Source: Clostridia bacterium (lineage in GTDB: Bacteria; Bacillota_A; Clostridia; Christensenellales; UBA1750). From it: a stretch of 7,844 bases of DNA. The stretch lies in assembly GCA_017413675.1 (NCBI GenBank), contig JAFPSR010000014.1:1-7844 (forward strand), given 5' to 3'. The translations under genes were made by a program, and so were the position numbers. How positions within the stretch are numbered: position 1 is the stretch's first letter; every line of letters begins with the position of its first letter. The notes beneath the pieces are model-generated. The model saw only the letters and a program-made list of their open reading frames with translations. It was not told where the DNA came from and made no database searches. Positions 1 to 5,708 of the stretch are shown piece by piece.

Positions 1-2
1 AC

Positions 3-314
3 TACCCGGGTACCCGTACCATGCAGTCCACGGAACGTTTCCTCCTGCACGCTTCCTTTGAGCGCATGGAAGGAAGCATCCCACGGCTCTATTCCTCCGG
101 GATGGAAGTCATGGTGCAGGCCGGCACGGCCTGCATACCCGGGTTTCTGGAATACACCGTCAAAGACCATGGGGATTTCCCCATCCAGTCCGGGGAAGAT
201 ACCGATGTTTACATCAAACTCACGCGGCCCCTGCTCCTGAAACCCGGAGATCCGGTCCTCCTGTATGAGGATTGGTTCCTGGTCGCTTCCGGGCTCGTAG
301 CCTCTGTCCGGTAA
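3..314 (+). CDS. C-terminal part of an unidentified protein (5' end outside window)
   Basis: The reading frame is open from base 3 to a TAA at 312-314. An ATG lies at 21, but nothing resembling a ribosome binding site precedes it, so I read this as the last 103 or so codons of a longer gene. Codon use (strong G/C at third positions) matches the neighbouring genes and supports real coding. The visible part is mixed alpha/beta in character. It contains a segment around IPRLYSSGMEVMVQAG and ends in a beta-rich stretch (DVYIKLTRPLLLKPGDPVLLYEDWF as two strands, then VASGLV). The end faintly recalls the last strands of an EF-Tu-type domain 2/3 barrel (KPGD followed by a short strand and a gly-containing strand), but there is too little to name a family. 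It converges on the acetyltransferase gene, with a hairpin terminator between them. Confidence 0.75.
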   Translation, partial: YPGTRTMQSTERFLLHASFERMEGSIPRLYSSGMEVMVQAGTACIPGFLEYTVKDHGDFPIQSGEDTDVYIKLTRPLLLKPGDPVLLYEDWFLVASGLVASVR

Positions 315-320
315 CCATCC

Positions 321-366
321 AAAAAAGCAGCTCCCGCAGATCCTCTCGGATCCGCGAGAGCTTTTT
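321..366. terminator. Bidirectional rho-independent terminator between convergent genes
   Basis: Arms 329-343 and 348-362 form a 15-bp stem with a TCTC loop. The stem is flanked by A6 on the left (321-326) and T5 on the right (362-366), so a U-tract follows in either direction. Two positions are C/A mismatches in the plus-strand RNA but become G-U wobbles in the minus-strand RNA. The hairpin is therefore better paired when read from the acetyltransferase side, and that is probably its main job. Confidence 0.85.
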
Positions 367-374
367 GACTATCT

Positions 375-860
375 TTACAGGGTATGGTAATACAGGCAGA
401 TATTCTCGTAATGCCCGTCCTTCATGCGGAACCCGCCCGGGACGGTTCCCAGACTTTGGAAGCCCAGCCGTTCATACAGGTGCCGCGCATGGATATTGGA
501 TTCCACCACGGCATTGAACTGGATCAGGCGGAACCCCAGTTCCTTTCCTTTTTCCAGGCAGTCCAGCACGAGTTTTTCCCCGATATGTTCTCCCCGGCGC
601 GTTCCCGCGACCGCGAAGCTGGCGTTGCAGATATGCCCGCACCGGCCGATATTGTTGGGATGCAGGATATACAGGCCTGTGACCCGGCCGTCCTCGTCCT
701 CGGCCACCCCGGTATAGGTCTGGGCGGCAAAAAAGGTTTTCCCGGTTTCCTGTGTAAGGTTTTCCTCCTGCGGAAAGGCGATGCCGTCCTCCACCACTTC
801 GTTCCAGATGGAGACCATCGCCCCTATATCCTTTTCTTCATATCTGCGGATCCGTATCAT
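375..860 (-). CDS. GNAT family N-acetyltransferase (phosphinothricin-acetyltransferase-like)
   Basis: A complete 161-residue protein, the usual size for a single-domain GNAT enzyme that transfers an acetyl group from acetyl-CoA to an amine. The acetyl-CoA pyrophosphate-binding motif A is at about residues 84-97 (VAGTRRGEHIGEKL, with the R/Q-x-x-G-x-G/A pattern as RRGEHIG). Motif B is at about 114-134 (QFNAVVESN, then HARHLYERLGF), with Tyr129 where GNATs usually have the general acid. The C-terminal GGFRMKDGHYENICLYY stretch resembles the phosphinothricin/amino-acid acetyltransferase subgroup. The ATG is preceded by GGGGAGG at good spacing. The gene starts 16 nt after the ABC transporter stop and has no promoter of its own that I can see, so the two are probably co-transcribed. 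The substrate cannot be read from the sequence; antibiotic-like amines, amino acids or polyamines are all possible. Confidence 0.93.
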   Translation of the reverse strand: MIRIRRYEEKDIGAMVSIWNEVVEDGIAFPQEENLTQETGKTFFAAQTYTGVAEDEDGRVTGLYILHPNNIGRCGHICNASFAVAGTRRGEHIGEKLVLDCLEKGKELGFRLIQFNAVVESNIHARHLYERLGFQSLGTVPGGFRMKDGHYENICLYYHTL

Positions 861-876
861 AGGTCCTCCCCGTTTC

Positions 877-2670
877 TCAGATCGTCTCGTCCAGTTCCGC
901 CATCCGGTTCCAGAGCCGGTAATACATGCCCTGTTTCCGGAGCAGCTCCTCGTGCGTTCCTTCCTCCTCGATCCCGTTCTTATCCAGGACCAGGATCCGG
1001 TCCGCGTCCTGCACGGTCGTCAGGCGGTGCGCGATCGTCAGCGTAGTCCTCCCTTTCGCAAGGTCCTTCAGGCTCTGGGTAACCAGGAGCTCGCTCTCAT
1101 TATCCAATGCGGAGGTCGCCTCGTCAAGGATCAGGATCTTCGGGTTCTTCAGGAAGACACGGGCAATGGAAATCCGCTGTTTCTGTCCGCCGGACAGCTT
1201 GACCCCGCGCTCTCCCACATAGGTATCCAGCCCGTTGTCCAGCTTTTCGATAAACTCTTCGGCCCCGGCCAGGCGGGCTGCCTCCCGGATTTCCTCTTCC
1301 GTCGCATCCGGACGGCCGTAGGCGATGTTCTCCCGGATGGTCCCGCTGAACAGGTACACATCCTGCTGCACCATCCCGATGGACCGGCGCAGCGATTCCA
1401 GCGTCACGCCCCTGATATCCTGTCCGTCAATCAGGATCCGGCCGGACGTCAGGTCATAGAAACGCGGGATCAGGTTGCAGATCGTGGTTTTCCCGCCGCC
1501 GGAAGCCCCGACAATGGCCAGGTTCTCCCCCGGACGGATTTCCATTTCCAGGTCCCGGAGCACCTTGTTGTGGTCATCCGGGTACTCGAAATAGACATGG
1601 TCAAATACGATGCGGCCGTCCTTTACCTGCAATGTTCCCGCATCCGGTGCATCCTGGATCTCGATGGGCGTATCCAGGATTTCGTAGAAACGCTCGATCC
1701 CGGTCATGCCGCGCTGGAACTGTTCCGTGAATTCCACGATCCGGCGGATGGTCGCAATCAGGGTGGAGACATACAGGATATAGGCAACCAGGTCCCCGGC
1801 GCTGATGATCCGGTGGATCAGGAACAGTCCGCCCGCCACGATGACGACCACATACATCAGCCCGTCAAACAGGCGTGTGGATGTCCCGAAGGTCGCCATG
1901 GCATAATAGGCCTTCTTCTTGATCCGCTGGAATTCCAGGTTCCCTTTTTCAAACTTGCGTTTTTCTTCCTCTTCCGCCGTAAAGGCTTTAACAACCCGTT
2001 CCCCCAGGAGGCTGTCCTCGATCGCCGCATTCAGTTCCCCCACCTGGTAGCGCTGTGCTTTCTGGGTCTCCCGCAGCCAGTGGTTGATCTTGACGGAAAC
2101 AAAGAACATCAGCGGCAGCCACATGAAAATCAGGACTGTAAGCAGGATGGACGACCTTGCCAGGATGATGAAGGATACCAGGATCTTAATGGAGGCGATG
2201 AAGAATTCCTCCGGGCAGTGATGGGCAAACTCGGTAACATCAAACAGGTCATTGGTGATCCTGCCCATGATCTGCCCGATCTTATGGTTGCTGTAATAGG
2301 TCCCGGACAGGCGCTGCAGGTGGTCAAATGCCGCCCGGCGCATATCCGTTTCAATATACACGCCCATGATATGGCCCTGGGACTGCATATAGAAGTTGGC
2401 CGCCGCATCGATCAGGCGGAGCAGGATGTACAGGACAGCCAGACGGAGCACCAGGCTGACGGTAAGGGACGCGATATCGTTCATGGCGGCATTTGTCAGG
2501 GTACGCATAATCATCGGCAGGGCAATGTCGCAGAGGGTCGTCAGCGAGGCAAACAACAGGTCCAGGAACAATAGTCCCCGGTATTTTTTCAGGTACGGAA
2601 GGAAACGGCGGATCAGCGCCGAAGATCGATAGGTCTGTTCCCCGTGTTCCAGTCGTTTGGTTTTCTGCAT
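877..2670 (-). CDS. ABC exporter half-transporter, fused permease and ATPase (MDR/BmrA type)
   Basis: A 597-residue protein with the order of type IV ABC exporters: an N-terminal transmembrane domain of about six helices (roughly residues 33-55, 70-93, 155-175, 176-195, 265-287 and 291-310), then a nucleotide-binding domain from about 350. Visible ATPase motifs are Walker A GASGGGKT (388-395), Q-loop Gln435/436, signature LSGGQ (492-496), Walker B ILILDE with catalytic Glu517, D-loop SALD (520-523) and H-loop His548. All key residues are present, so the protein should hydrolyse ATP. With no second half-transporter gene beside it, a homodimer is likeliest. The ATG at 2668-2670 has AAAGGGAAA about 5-8 nt upstream, an acceptable but not strong site. 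It is followed by the acetyltransferase after 16 nt. Drug, lipid or peptide export is the family role; the substrate is unknown. Confidence 0.96.
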   Translation of the reverse strand: MQKTKRLEHGEQTYRSSALIRRFLPYLKKYRGLLFLDLLFASLTTLCDIALPMIMRTLTNAAMNDIASLTVSLVLRLAVLYILLRLIDAAANFYMQSQGHIMGVYIETDMRRAAFDHLQRLSGTYYSNHKIGQIMGRITNDLFDVTEFAHHCPEEFFIASIKILVSFIILARSSILLTVLIFMWLPLMFFVSVKINHWLRETQKAQRYQVGELNAAIEDSLLGERVVKAFTAEEEEKRKFEKGNLEFQRIKKKAYYAMATFGTSTRLFDGLMYVVVIVAGGLFLIHRIISAGDLVAYILYVSTLIATIRRIVEFTEQFQRGMTGIERFYEILDTPIEIQDAPDAGTLQVKDGRIVFDHVYFEYPDDHNKVLRDLEMEIRPGENLAIVGASGGGKTTICNLIPRFYDLTSGRILIDGQDIRGVTLESLRRSIGMVQQDVYLFSGTIRENIAYGRPDATEEEIREAARLAGAEEFIEKLDNGLDTYVGERGVKLSGGQKQRISIARVFLKNPKILILDEATSALDNESELLVTQSLKDLAKGRTTLTIAHRLTTVQDADRILVLDKNGIEEEGTHEELLRKQGMYYRLWNRMAELDETI

Positions 2671-2683
2671 GGATTTCCCTTTC

Positions 2684-2707
2684 TTCCGGGAAGTTCCCCT
2701 CCCGGAA
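2684..2707 (-). promoter_or_regulatory. Inverted repeat in the leader of the ABC transporter gene
   Basis: TTCCGGGA (2684-2691) and TCCCGGAA (2700-2707) are perfect 8-bp arms around an 8-nt loop. The element ends about 13 nt before the ATG and sits against the purine-rich ribosome binding site. In the mRNA it would form a GC-rich hairpin, or it could be a protein-binding site on DNA. The role is inferred. I could not pick a confident sigma-A promoter in 2671-2786, only weak TACGAT- or CATAAT-like -10 candidates. Confidence 0.4.
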
Positions 2708-2778
2708 CTCTTTCATTTCCTGTTCATCGTACCATACCGGAAACCGTCCGGCCGCCGGATCTTTATTATGTTTCCGTA

Positions 2779-2811
2779 AACAATCCATGCGGCAGGGATT
2801 CCCTGCCGCAT
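2779..2811 (-). terminator. Terminator of the SGNH hydrolase gene
   Basis: ATGCGGCAGGG (2787-2797) and CCCTGCCGCAT (2801-2811) pair perfectly over 11 bp with a 3-nt loop. The hairpin begins 26 nt past the hydrolase stop codon on the minus strand. The following sequence, GGATTGTTTAC, is only a weak U-tract, so termination may be incomplete and some reading into the ABC transporter gene is possible. Confidence 0.7.
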
Positions 2812-2836
2812 GCGGTCTGGTTTCTTTTTCTGTTAT

Positions 2837-3568
2837 TTATTCCCGGTTTTCCGGTTCCCTGCAGAACAGGCCTGCATGTGCCCGCAGTTCCCCGCAGATC
2901 GCTTCCACTGCAGCCGGATCCGCCGGCACCCGGCGCGCCTCCCGGCTCATAAAGTCCGCGATGGTCCCTGTTTCCCGGAATTCATCCCCATAATCCAGGA
3001 TGTGGTCCGGGAACCGCAGATCCACGGATCCCAGGATCGTGGCGCAGTGGACAGCTGCCGAGAGCAGGTCCCCATAGGGGGAAGCATGCTGGTTGTCCGT
3101 ATGGAACAGGTTGATTTCCGGATGGGACTGCCGGAGCGCTTCCCAGATATTCCCCACCGGGGAAACCAGGGAACGTCCCATGGCATGCAGGGCTTCATTC
3201 GTTTCGATCATGGTTCTCTGGACTTCCGGCTTTGCCTTCTCTGCCCAGGTTACATACAGTACCGGCATCGTCCCTACAGCATTGCACCAGTCCATGAGGA
3301 TCTTCCCGTCCCGCAGGGTATCTTCCACCGGCGGGTAAGGATGCGCGCCCTGCTGGATGACACAGTAATCATATGCCCCATACAGAAGCGCAAAGCGCAG
3401 GGATTGATATTCTTTGATATAGTATTCCAGCCGTTTCCCCCCGCAGGTCAGCATGGCTGCTTCCGCTTTAGCCCCGGTTGTGGCTTCATAGATCTCCTTA
3501 AACATCTGCGGCATATCATGGAAAAAAGTATGACTGTTGCCGAGAAATAATACCCGGATATCTCTCAT
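2837..3568 (-). CDS. SGNH/GDSL-type hydrolase, DUF4886-like, probably cytoplasmic
   Basis: A predicted esterase-like protein of 243 residues. The first strand leads into GNSHT (residues 10-14), matching block I of SGNH hydrolases with Ser12 as nucleophile. Near the C-terminus HTDNQHAS supplies the D-x-x-H dyad (Asp158, His161). In between, YDYCVIQQGAHP (66-77) sits where DUF4886-type proteins have a 'DYVVLQEQS'-like segment rather than the classic GxND. There is no signal peptide or membrane helix. I chose the ATG at 3566-3568 because AAAAGGAG lies 9 nt upstream and the protein then begins directly with the first beta strand (MRDIRVLFLGNSHT). The same frame continues upstream to an ATG at 3625, but those 19 residues are non-conserved in look and would overlap the promoter and ribosome binding site. 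It has its own promoter and terminator. The substrate, perhaps an acyl or acetyl ester of a sugar, is unknown. Confidence 0.9.
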   Translation of the reverse strand: MRDIRVLFLGNSHTFFHDMPQMFKEIYEATTGAKAEAAMLTCGGKRLEYYIKEYQSLRFALLYGAYDYCVIQQGAHPYPPVEDTLRDGKILMDWCNAVGTMPVLYVTWAEKAKPEVQRTMIETNEALHAMGRSLVSPVGNIWEALRQSHPEINLFHTDNQHASPYGDLLSAAVHCATILGSVDLRFPDHILDYGDEFRETGTIADFMSREARRVPADPAAVEAICGELRAHAGLFCREPENRE

Positions 3569-3592
3569 TGTGCATCTCTCCTTTTCGGGCTT

Positions 3593-3607
3593 CCCAGGCT
3601 GCCTGGG
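3593..3607 (-). promoter_or_regulatory. Operator-like palindrome downstream of the SGNH promoter
   Basis: CCCAGGCTGCCTGGG is a palindrome with 7-bp arms around a single central base. It lies about 10-25 nt after the predicted transcription start and upstream of the ribosome binding site. It could be a repressor site or a small leader hairpin; which one is not shown by the sequence. Confidence 0.4.
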
Positions 3608-3623
3608 TATACTATGCTCATTC

Positions 3624-3654
3624 ATTATATCCTACGGGTCGCATTTATGGACAA
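3624..3654 (-). promoter_or_regulatory. Probable promoter of the SGNH hydrolase gene
   Basis: A perfect TATAAT (minus strand, 3624-3629) lies about 55 nt upstream of the chosen start codon, with TTGTCC (3649-3654) as the possible -35. The 19-nt spacing is longer than optimal, so the -10 is the stronger evidence. The surrounding sequence is much more AT-rich than the flanking genes. Confidence 0.6.
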
Positions 3655-3670
3655 AATATCGGGATATTTT
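3653..3670. repeat. AT-rich palindrome overlapping the -35 of the SGNH promoter
   Basis: AAAATATC and GATATTTT are perfect 8-bp arms separated by GG. The right-hand side extends into a run of T and then AT-rich sequence. It overlaps the last two bases of the proposed -35 element. It may be a regulator site or simply part of an AT-rich upstream region. Confidence 0.4.
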
Positions 3671-3737
3671 TTATATTTATATAACCATATACCGCTGTCC
3701 TCCCTGTCGGACCCATTCCCGGAAAATCCCCTTGTAA

Positions 3738-3780
3738 ACAAGAACCCCCTCTTCCGTCCTGTACCGGACAAAAGAGGAGG
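3738..3780 (-). terminator. Terminator of tRNA-Asn
   Basis: Arms 3745-3759 and 3766-3780 pair over 15 positions (three as G-U in the minus-strand RNA) with a 6-nt loop. They are followed on the minus strand by TTCTTGTTT. The hairpin starts 5 nt after the encoded CCA end of the tRNA. Confidence 0.85.
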
Positions 3781-3785
3781 CTTCC

Positions 3786-3860
<75 letters not shown>

Positions 3861-3881
3861 TTATTCTGTTGAAGTGACCTT

Positions 3882-3910
3882 ATTATAGGCTGTTTTTTTT
3901 GAAAATACAA
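3882..3910 (-). promoter_or_regulatory. Promoter of tRNA-Asn
   Basis: On the minus strand TTGTAT (3905-3910), a 17-nt spacer and a perfect TATAAT (3882-3887) place the start of transcription about 14 nt before the mature 5' end of the tRNA. The spacer includes an A8 run. This is one of the clearest sigma-A-type promoters in the window. Confidence 0.85.
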
Positions 3911-3923
3911 GAGTCTCTTTTCA

Positions 3924-3932
3924 TGTTATAAT
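3924..3932 (+). promoter_or_regulatory. Extended -10 promoter of the 102-residue protein gene
   Basis: TGTTATAAT is a full extended -10 (TGn-TATAAT), with TATAAT at 3927-3932. No -35 lies at 17-18 nt; TTGAAA at 3899-3904 is 22 nt away, too far to be canonical. This promoter is back-to-back with that of tRNA-Asn, the two -10 elements being about 40 bp apart. Confidence 0.65.
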
Positions 3933-3938
3933 GAATCC

Positions 3939-3951
3939 GGTTCCGCGAACC
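3939..3951 (+). promoter_or_regulatory. Palindrome at the predicted transcription start
   Basis: GGTTC-CGC-GAACC has perfect 5-bp arms and begins about 6 nt after the -10 element, at or very near the first transcribed base. It could be an operator or a 5'-terminal RNA hairpin. It is short enough to be chance. Confidence 0.35.
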
Positions 3952-3984
3952 TACCTATCCCACCCGGCAAACGGAGGCAGCTTC

Positions 3985-4293
3985 ATGACATCCCCGCAGC
4001 AAATCTGGACACAGGCCAGAAACCGCCTTATATCTGCGGTCACGCAATCCGGTTTTTCCGCCGAACTGGGCGACCTTATGGCCAAACAGCTCGGCAGCCC
4101 GAAAGCCATCGACCGTATGACCTCCTACATCCTCCAGGCCCGCCCGCGGACGGAAGAAATGCTTGTGGATGAAATGCTGGCTATCTGTGCGGAAATCGAC
4201 ACCTGGAAAGAAAAGAAACTAAGCGAGGAAGCCCAGGCAAAATACAATGCCTATCTTTTTTACGGGAAACGGATCGGCGAAGAGGAAGAGTGA
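3985..4293 (+). CDS. Small conserved-looking protein of unknown function (102 aa)
   Basis: I do not recognise a named family. The ATG at 3985 has GGAGG 7 nt upstream; an earlier in-frame ATG at 3931 lies inside the -10 element and is not usable. The 102-residue product is soluble, charged and predicted almost wholly helical. It has a central LGSPKAIDRMTSYILQARPRTEEMLVDEMLAICAEID section that looks like a compact helical bundle, and a C-terminal tail of four residues EEEE after KRIG. It has no signal peptide, no transmembrane helix, no cysteine pairs and no obvious helix-turn-helix. Short proteins of similar look are, as far as I recall, widespread but uncharacterised in Lachnospiraceae-like genomes. 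Its own promoter, ribosome binding site and strong terminator make it a convincing single-gene unit. Confidence 0.88.
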   Translation: MTSPQQIWTQARNRLISAVTQSGFSAELGDLMAKQLGSPKAIDRMTSYILQARPRTEEMLVDEMLAICAEIDTWKEKKLSEEAQAKYNAYLFYGKRIGEEEE

Positions 4294-4318
4294 CGGAACC
4301 CCCGGCCAAAACAAATTT

Positions 4319-4354
4319 GAGGCGTTTTGCAAAAAGCAAAACGCCTCGTTTTTT
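4319..4354. terminator. Bidirectional rho-independent terminator
   Basis: GAGGCGTTTTGC (4319-4330) and GCAAAACGCCTC (4336-4347) form a perfect 12-bp stem around AAAAA. It is followed by GTTTTTT on the plus strand, ending the small-protein gene. In the opposite direction AAATTTGTTTT follows, so it can also end the oxidoreductase transcript, whose stop is at 4367. Confidence 0.92.
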
Positions 4355-4366
4355 CGCTTTCCCGGT

Positions 4367-5650
4367 TCATCCCAGCCGTTTCTGGATTTCCCGCACATCC
4401 ACGTCGCGGACATCCTGGTCCTGCGCGGCGGCCAGGGCTGCGGCAATCCCTGCCGCTTCCCCCATCGCCACACACATCGGCATGACCCGGTAATTGGAAT
4501 GCGCCATGTGGGTGCCGGAGATATTCCTTCCGGCCAGCAGCAGCCCGTTTATTTTTTCCGGAACCAGGCAGCGGTAGGGAATCGAATAGTAATTATCCTT
4601 TGGGAAGTATTTCTGTACACCAGTCTTATCCAGGCTGGCGCCCGTCAGGTTATGAACATCAAAATTGAATTTCGCTTCCCGGACTACCCAGTCGTCAAAC
4701 AGGGTACGGTTCAGGATATCTTCCTGCGTCAGGGTATATACCCCCTTGAAATGCCGCGATTCCCGAATTCCCAGCATAGAGGCAGACCCGATCAGGAAAC
4801 AGTTTTCATACCCGGGGACATATTCCCGCAGGAATTCGACGATCGCGTTCATCTGGCTGCGGCAGACCTGTTCGCCCTTTGTCAGGCTCAGCGGATCCGT
4901 TCCGTCCACCTGGATGCTGTTGGTCATATTGCAGGTGACTACCCCGGGCAGGGGGTTCCTGTACAGCAGGACATGTCCTGCCGGGAACGGGAGTTTTTCC
5001 TTTGCCAGTGCCTGCAGTTCCCCTTTGGGCGTATCTACCAGAGTTTCGAAGGATCCCGGGAAGACCGCGCGGGAATAATCCACACCTGCCACCTTGAACA
5101 TGATGGTTGCCGGCTGCATCAGCCCGTCTTCTTCACGGCCTTTATAGTATTCTACACCCGCGTCTGCCGCGATATCGCCGTCCCCGCTCGCATCGATCAC
5201 CACTTTGGCCAGAAAAGCCTGCCGGCCGGCTTTGCTTTCCGTGATCACGCCGCGAACCCGTCCATCCTCGGTAATTGCACGGCAGGCCATTGTATACAGA
5301 TGCAGTTCCACACCGGCTTCCGTCAGCATTTCCAGATAGAGTGTCTTCTGCTGCTCCGTATCTATAAATACGGTCCTTTTTCCTTTTCCGTCCCCTTCAT
5401 TCCTCTCTGCCATACGGGAGAGCAATTCTTCGTAAAACCTGCTTTTGACCGAACCGGTAAAGTGGCTCATCATCCCGGAAGTAGAGATTCCCCCTACATC
5501 CCCGTTGTTCTCGAGCAATACCGTTCTGGCGCCCTGTCTTGCCGCATTAACCGCTGCAGAAAAGCCTGCAGGCCCACTGCCGACAACCAGGACATCCGCT
5601 TCTCCCGCAATCGGGATTTTCCGTTCCGGTTCCGTGTAATACTTATGCAT
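4367..5650 (-). CDS. FAD-dependent oxidoreductase (FAD_oxidored family)
   Basis: A 427-residue flavoprotein that should bind FAD and oxidise or reduce an unknown small substrate. The N-terminal Rossmann fold shows ADVLVVGSGPAGFSAA, with G24-x-G26-x-x-G29 for the ADP moiety, and E47 at the end of the second strand to bind ribose. A GDVGGISTSG stretch (50-59) follows. VIDASGDGDIAADAG (151-165) is the second FAD-contact segment of the family, GIRESRHF lies at 294-301, and the C-terminal block LLLAGRNISGTHMAHSN...GEAAGIAAA (370-405) closes the flavin site. Length and motif order match complete FAD_oxidored (PF12831-type) proteins. The ATG at 5648-5650 has GGAGGG 7 nt upstream. It seems to be a single-gene unit with its own promoter and the shared terminator at 4319-4354; no neighbour hints at a substrate. 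Confidence 0.94.
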   Translation of the reverse strand: MHKYYTEPERKIPIAGEADVLVVGSGPAGFSAAVNAARQGARTVLLENNGDVGGISTSGMMSHFTGSVKSRFYEELLSRMAERNEGDGKGKRTVFIDTEQQKTLYLEMLTEAGVELHLYTMACRAITEDGRVRGVITESKAGRQAFLAKVVIDASGDGDIAADAGVEYYKGREEDGLMQPATIMFKVAGVDYSRAVFPGSFETLVDTPKGELQALAKEKLPFPAGHVLLYRNPLPGVVTCNMTNSIQVDGTDPLSLTKGEQVCRSQMNAIVEFLREYVPGYENCFLIGSASMLGIRESRHFKGVYTLTQEDILNRTLFDDWVVREAKFNFDVHNLTGASLDKTGVQKYFPKDNYYSIPYRCLVPEKINGLLLAGRNISGTHMAHSNYRVMPMCVAMGEAAGIAAALAAAQDQDVRDVDVREIQKRLG

Positions 5651-5670
5651 GCCTGATCCCTCCTGCCTTC

Positions 5671-5699
5671 AATATAGAACCCCTGGAACAGGAAAACAA
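5671..5699 (-). promoter_or_regulatory. Promoter of the FAD oxidoreductase gene
   Basis: On the minus strand TTGTTT (5694-5699), a 17-nt spacer and TATATT (5671-5676) form a good sigma-A-type promoter in the 58-bp gap after the DUF4173-like gene. The expected start falls at about 5664-5667, almost on the GGAGGG ribosome binding site at 5658-5663, so the leader would be very short. A small palindrome, CCTG-GAA-CAGG (5682-5692), lies in the spacer. Confidence 0.7.
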
Positions 5700-5708
5700 G
5701 ACTCTTTC

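Noticed and set aside
781..2574. A 597-codon open frame on the plus strand opposite the ABC transporter
   Set aside because: The minus strand carries all ABC exporter motifs. The antisense protein is low-complexity (rich in D, Q, P, H and R) and recognisable as nothing. Strong G/C third-position bias with few TTA, CTA and TCA codons leaves the opposite strand open by default.
2351..2788. A 145-codon minus-strand frame overlapping the 5' end of the ABC transporter gene
   Set aside because: Its ATG falls inside the hairpin of the SGNH gene terminator and has no ribosome binding site. The ABC frame already starts with a complete N-terminus, so a frameshifted fusion is not needed.
3569..3625. 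An N-terminal extension of 19 residues on the SGNH hydrolase
   Set aside because: It would start at the -10 element, and it covers the palindrome and the AAAAGGAG ribosome binding site of the better start at 3568.
4247..5656. A 469-codon plus-strand open frame opposite the FAD oxidoreductase
   Set aside because: It is antisense to a clear flavoprotein gene, starts inside the upstream small gene, and lacks a ribosome binding site and recognisable domains. It has the same codon-bias cause.
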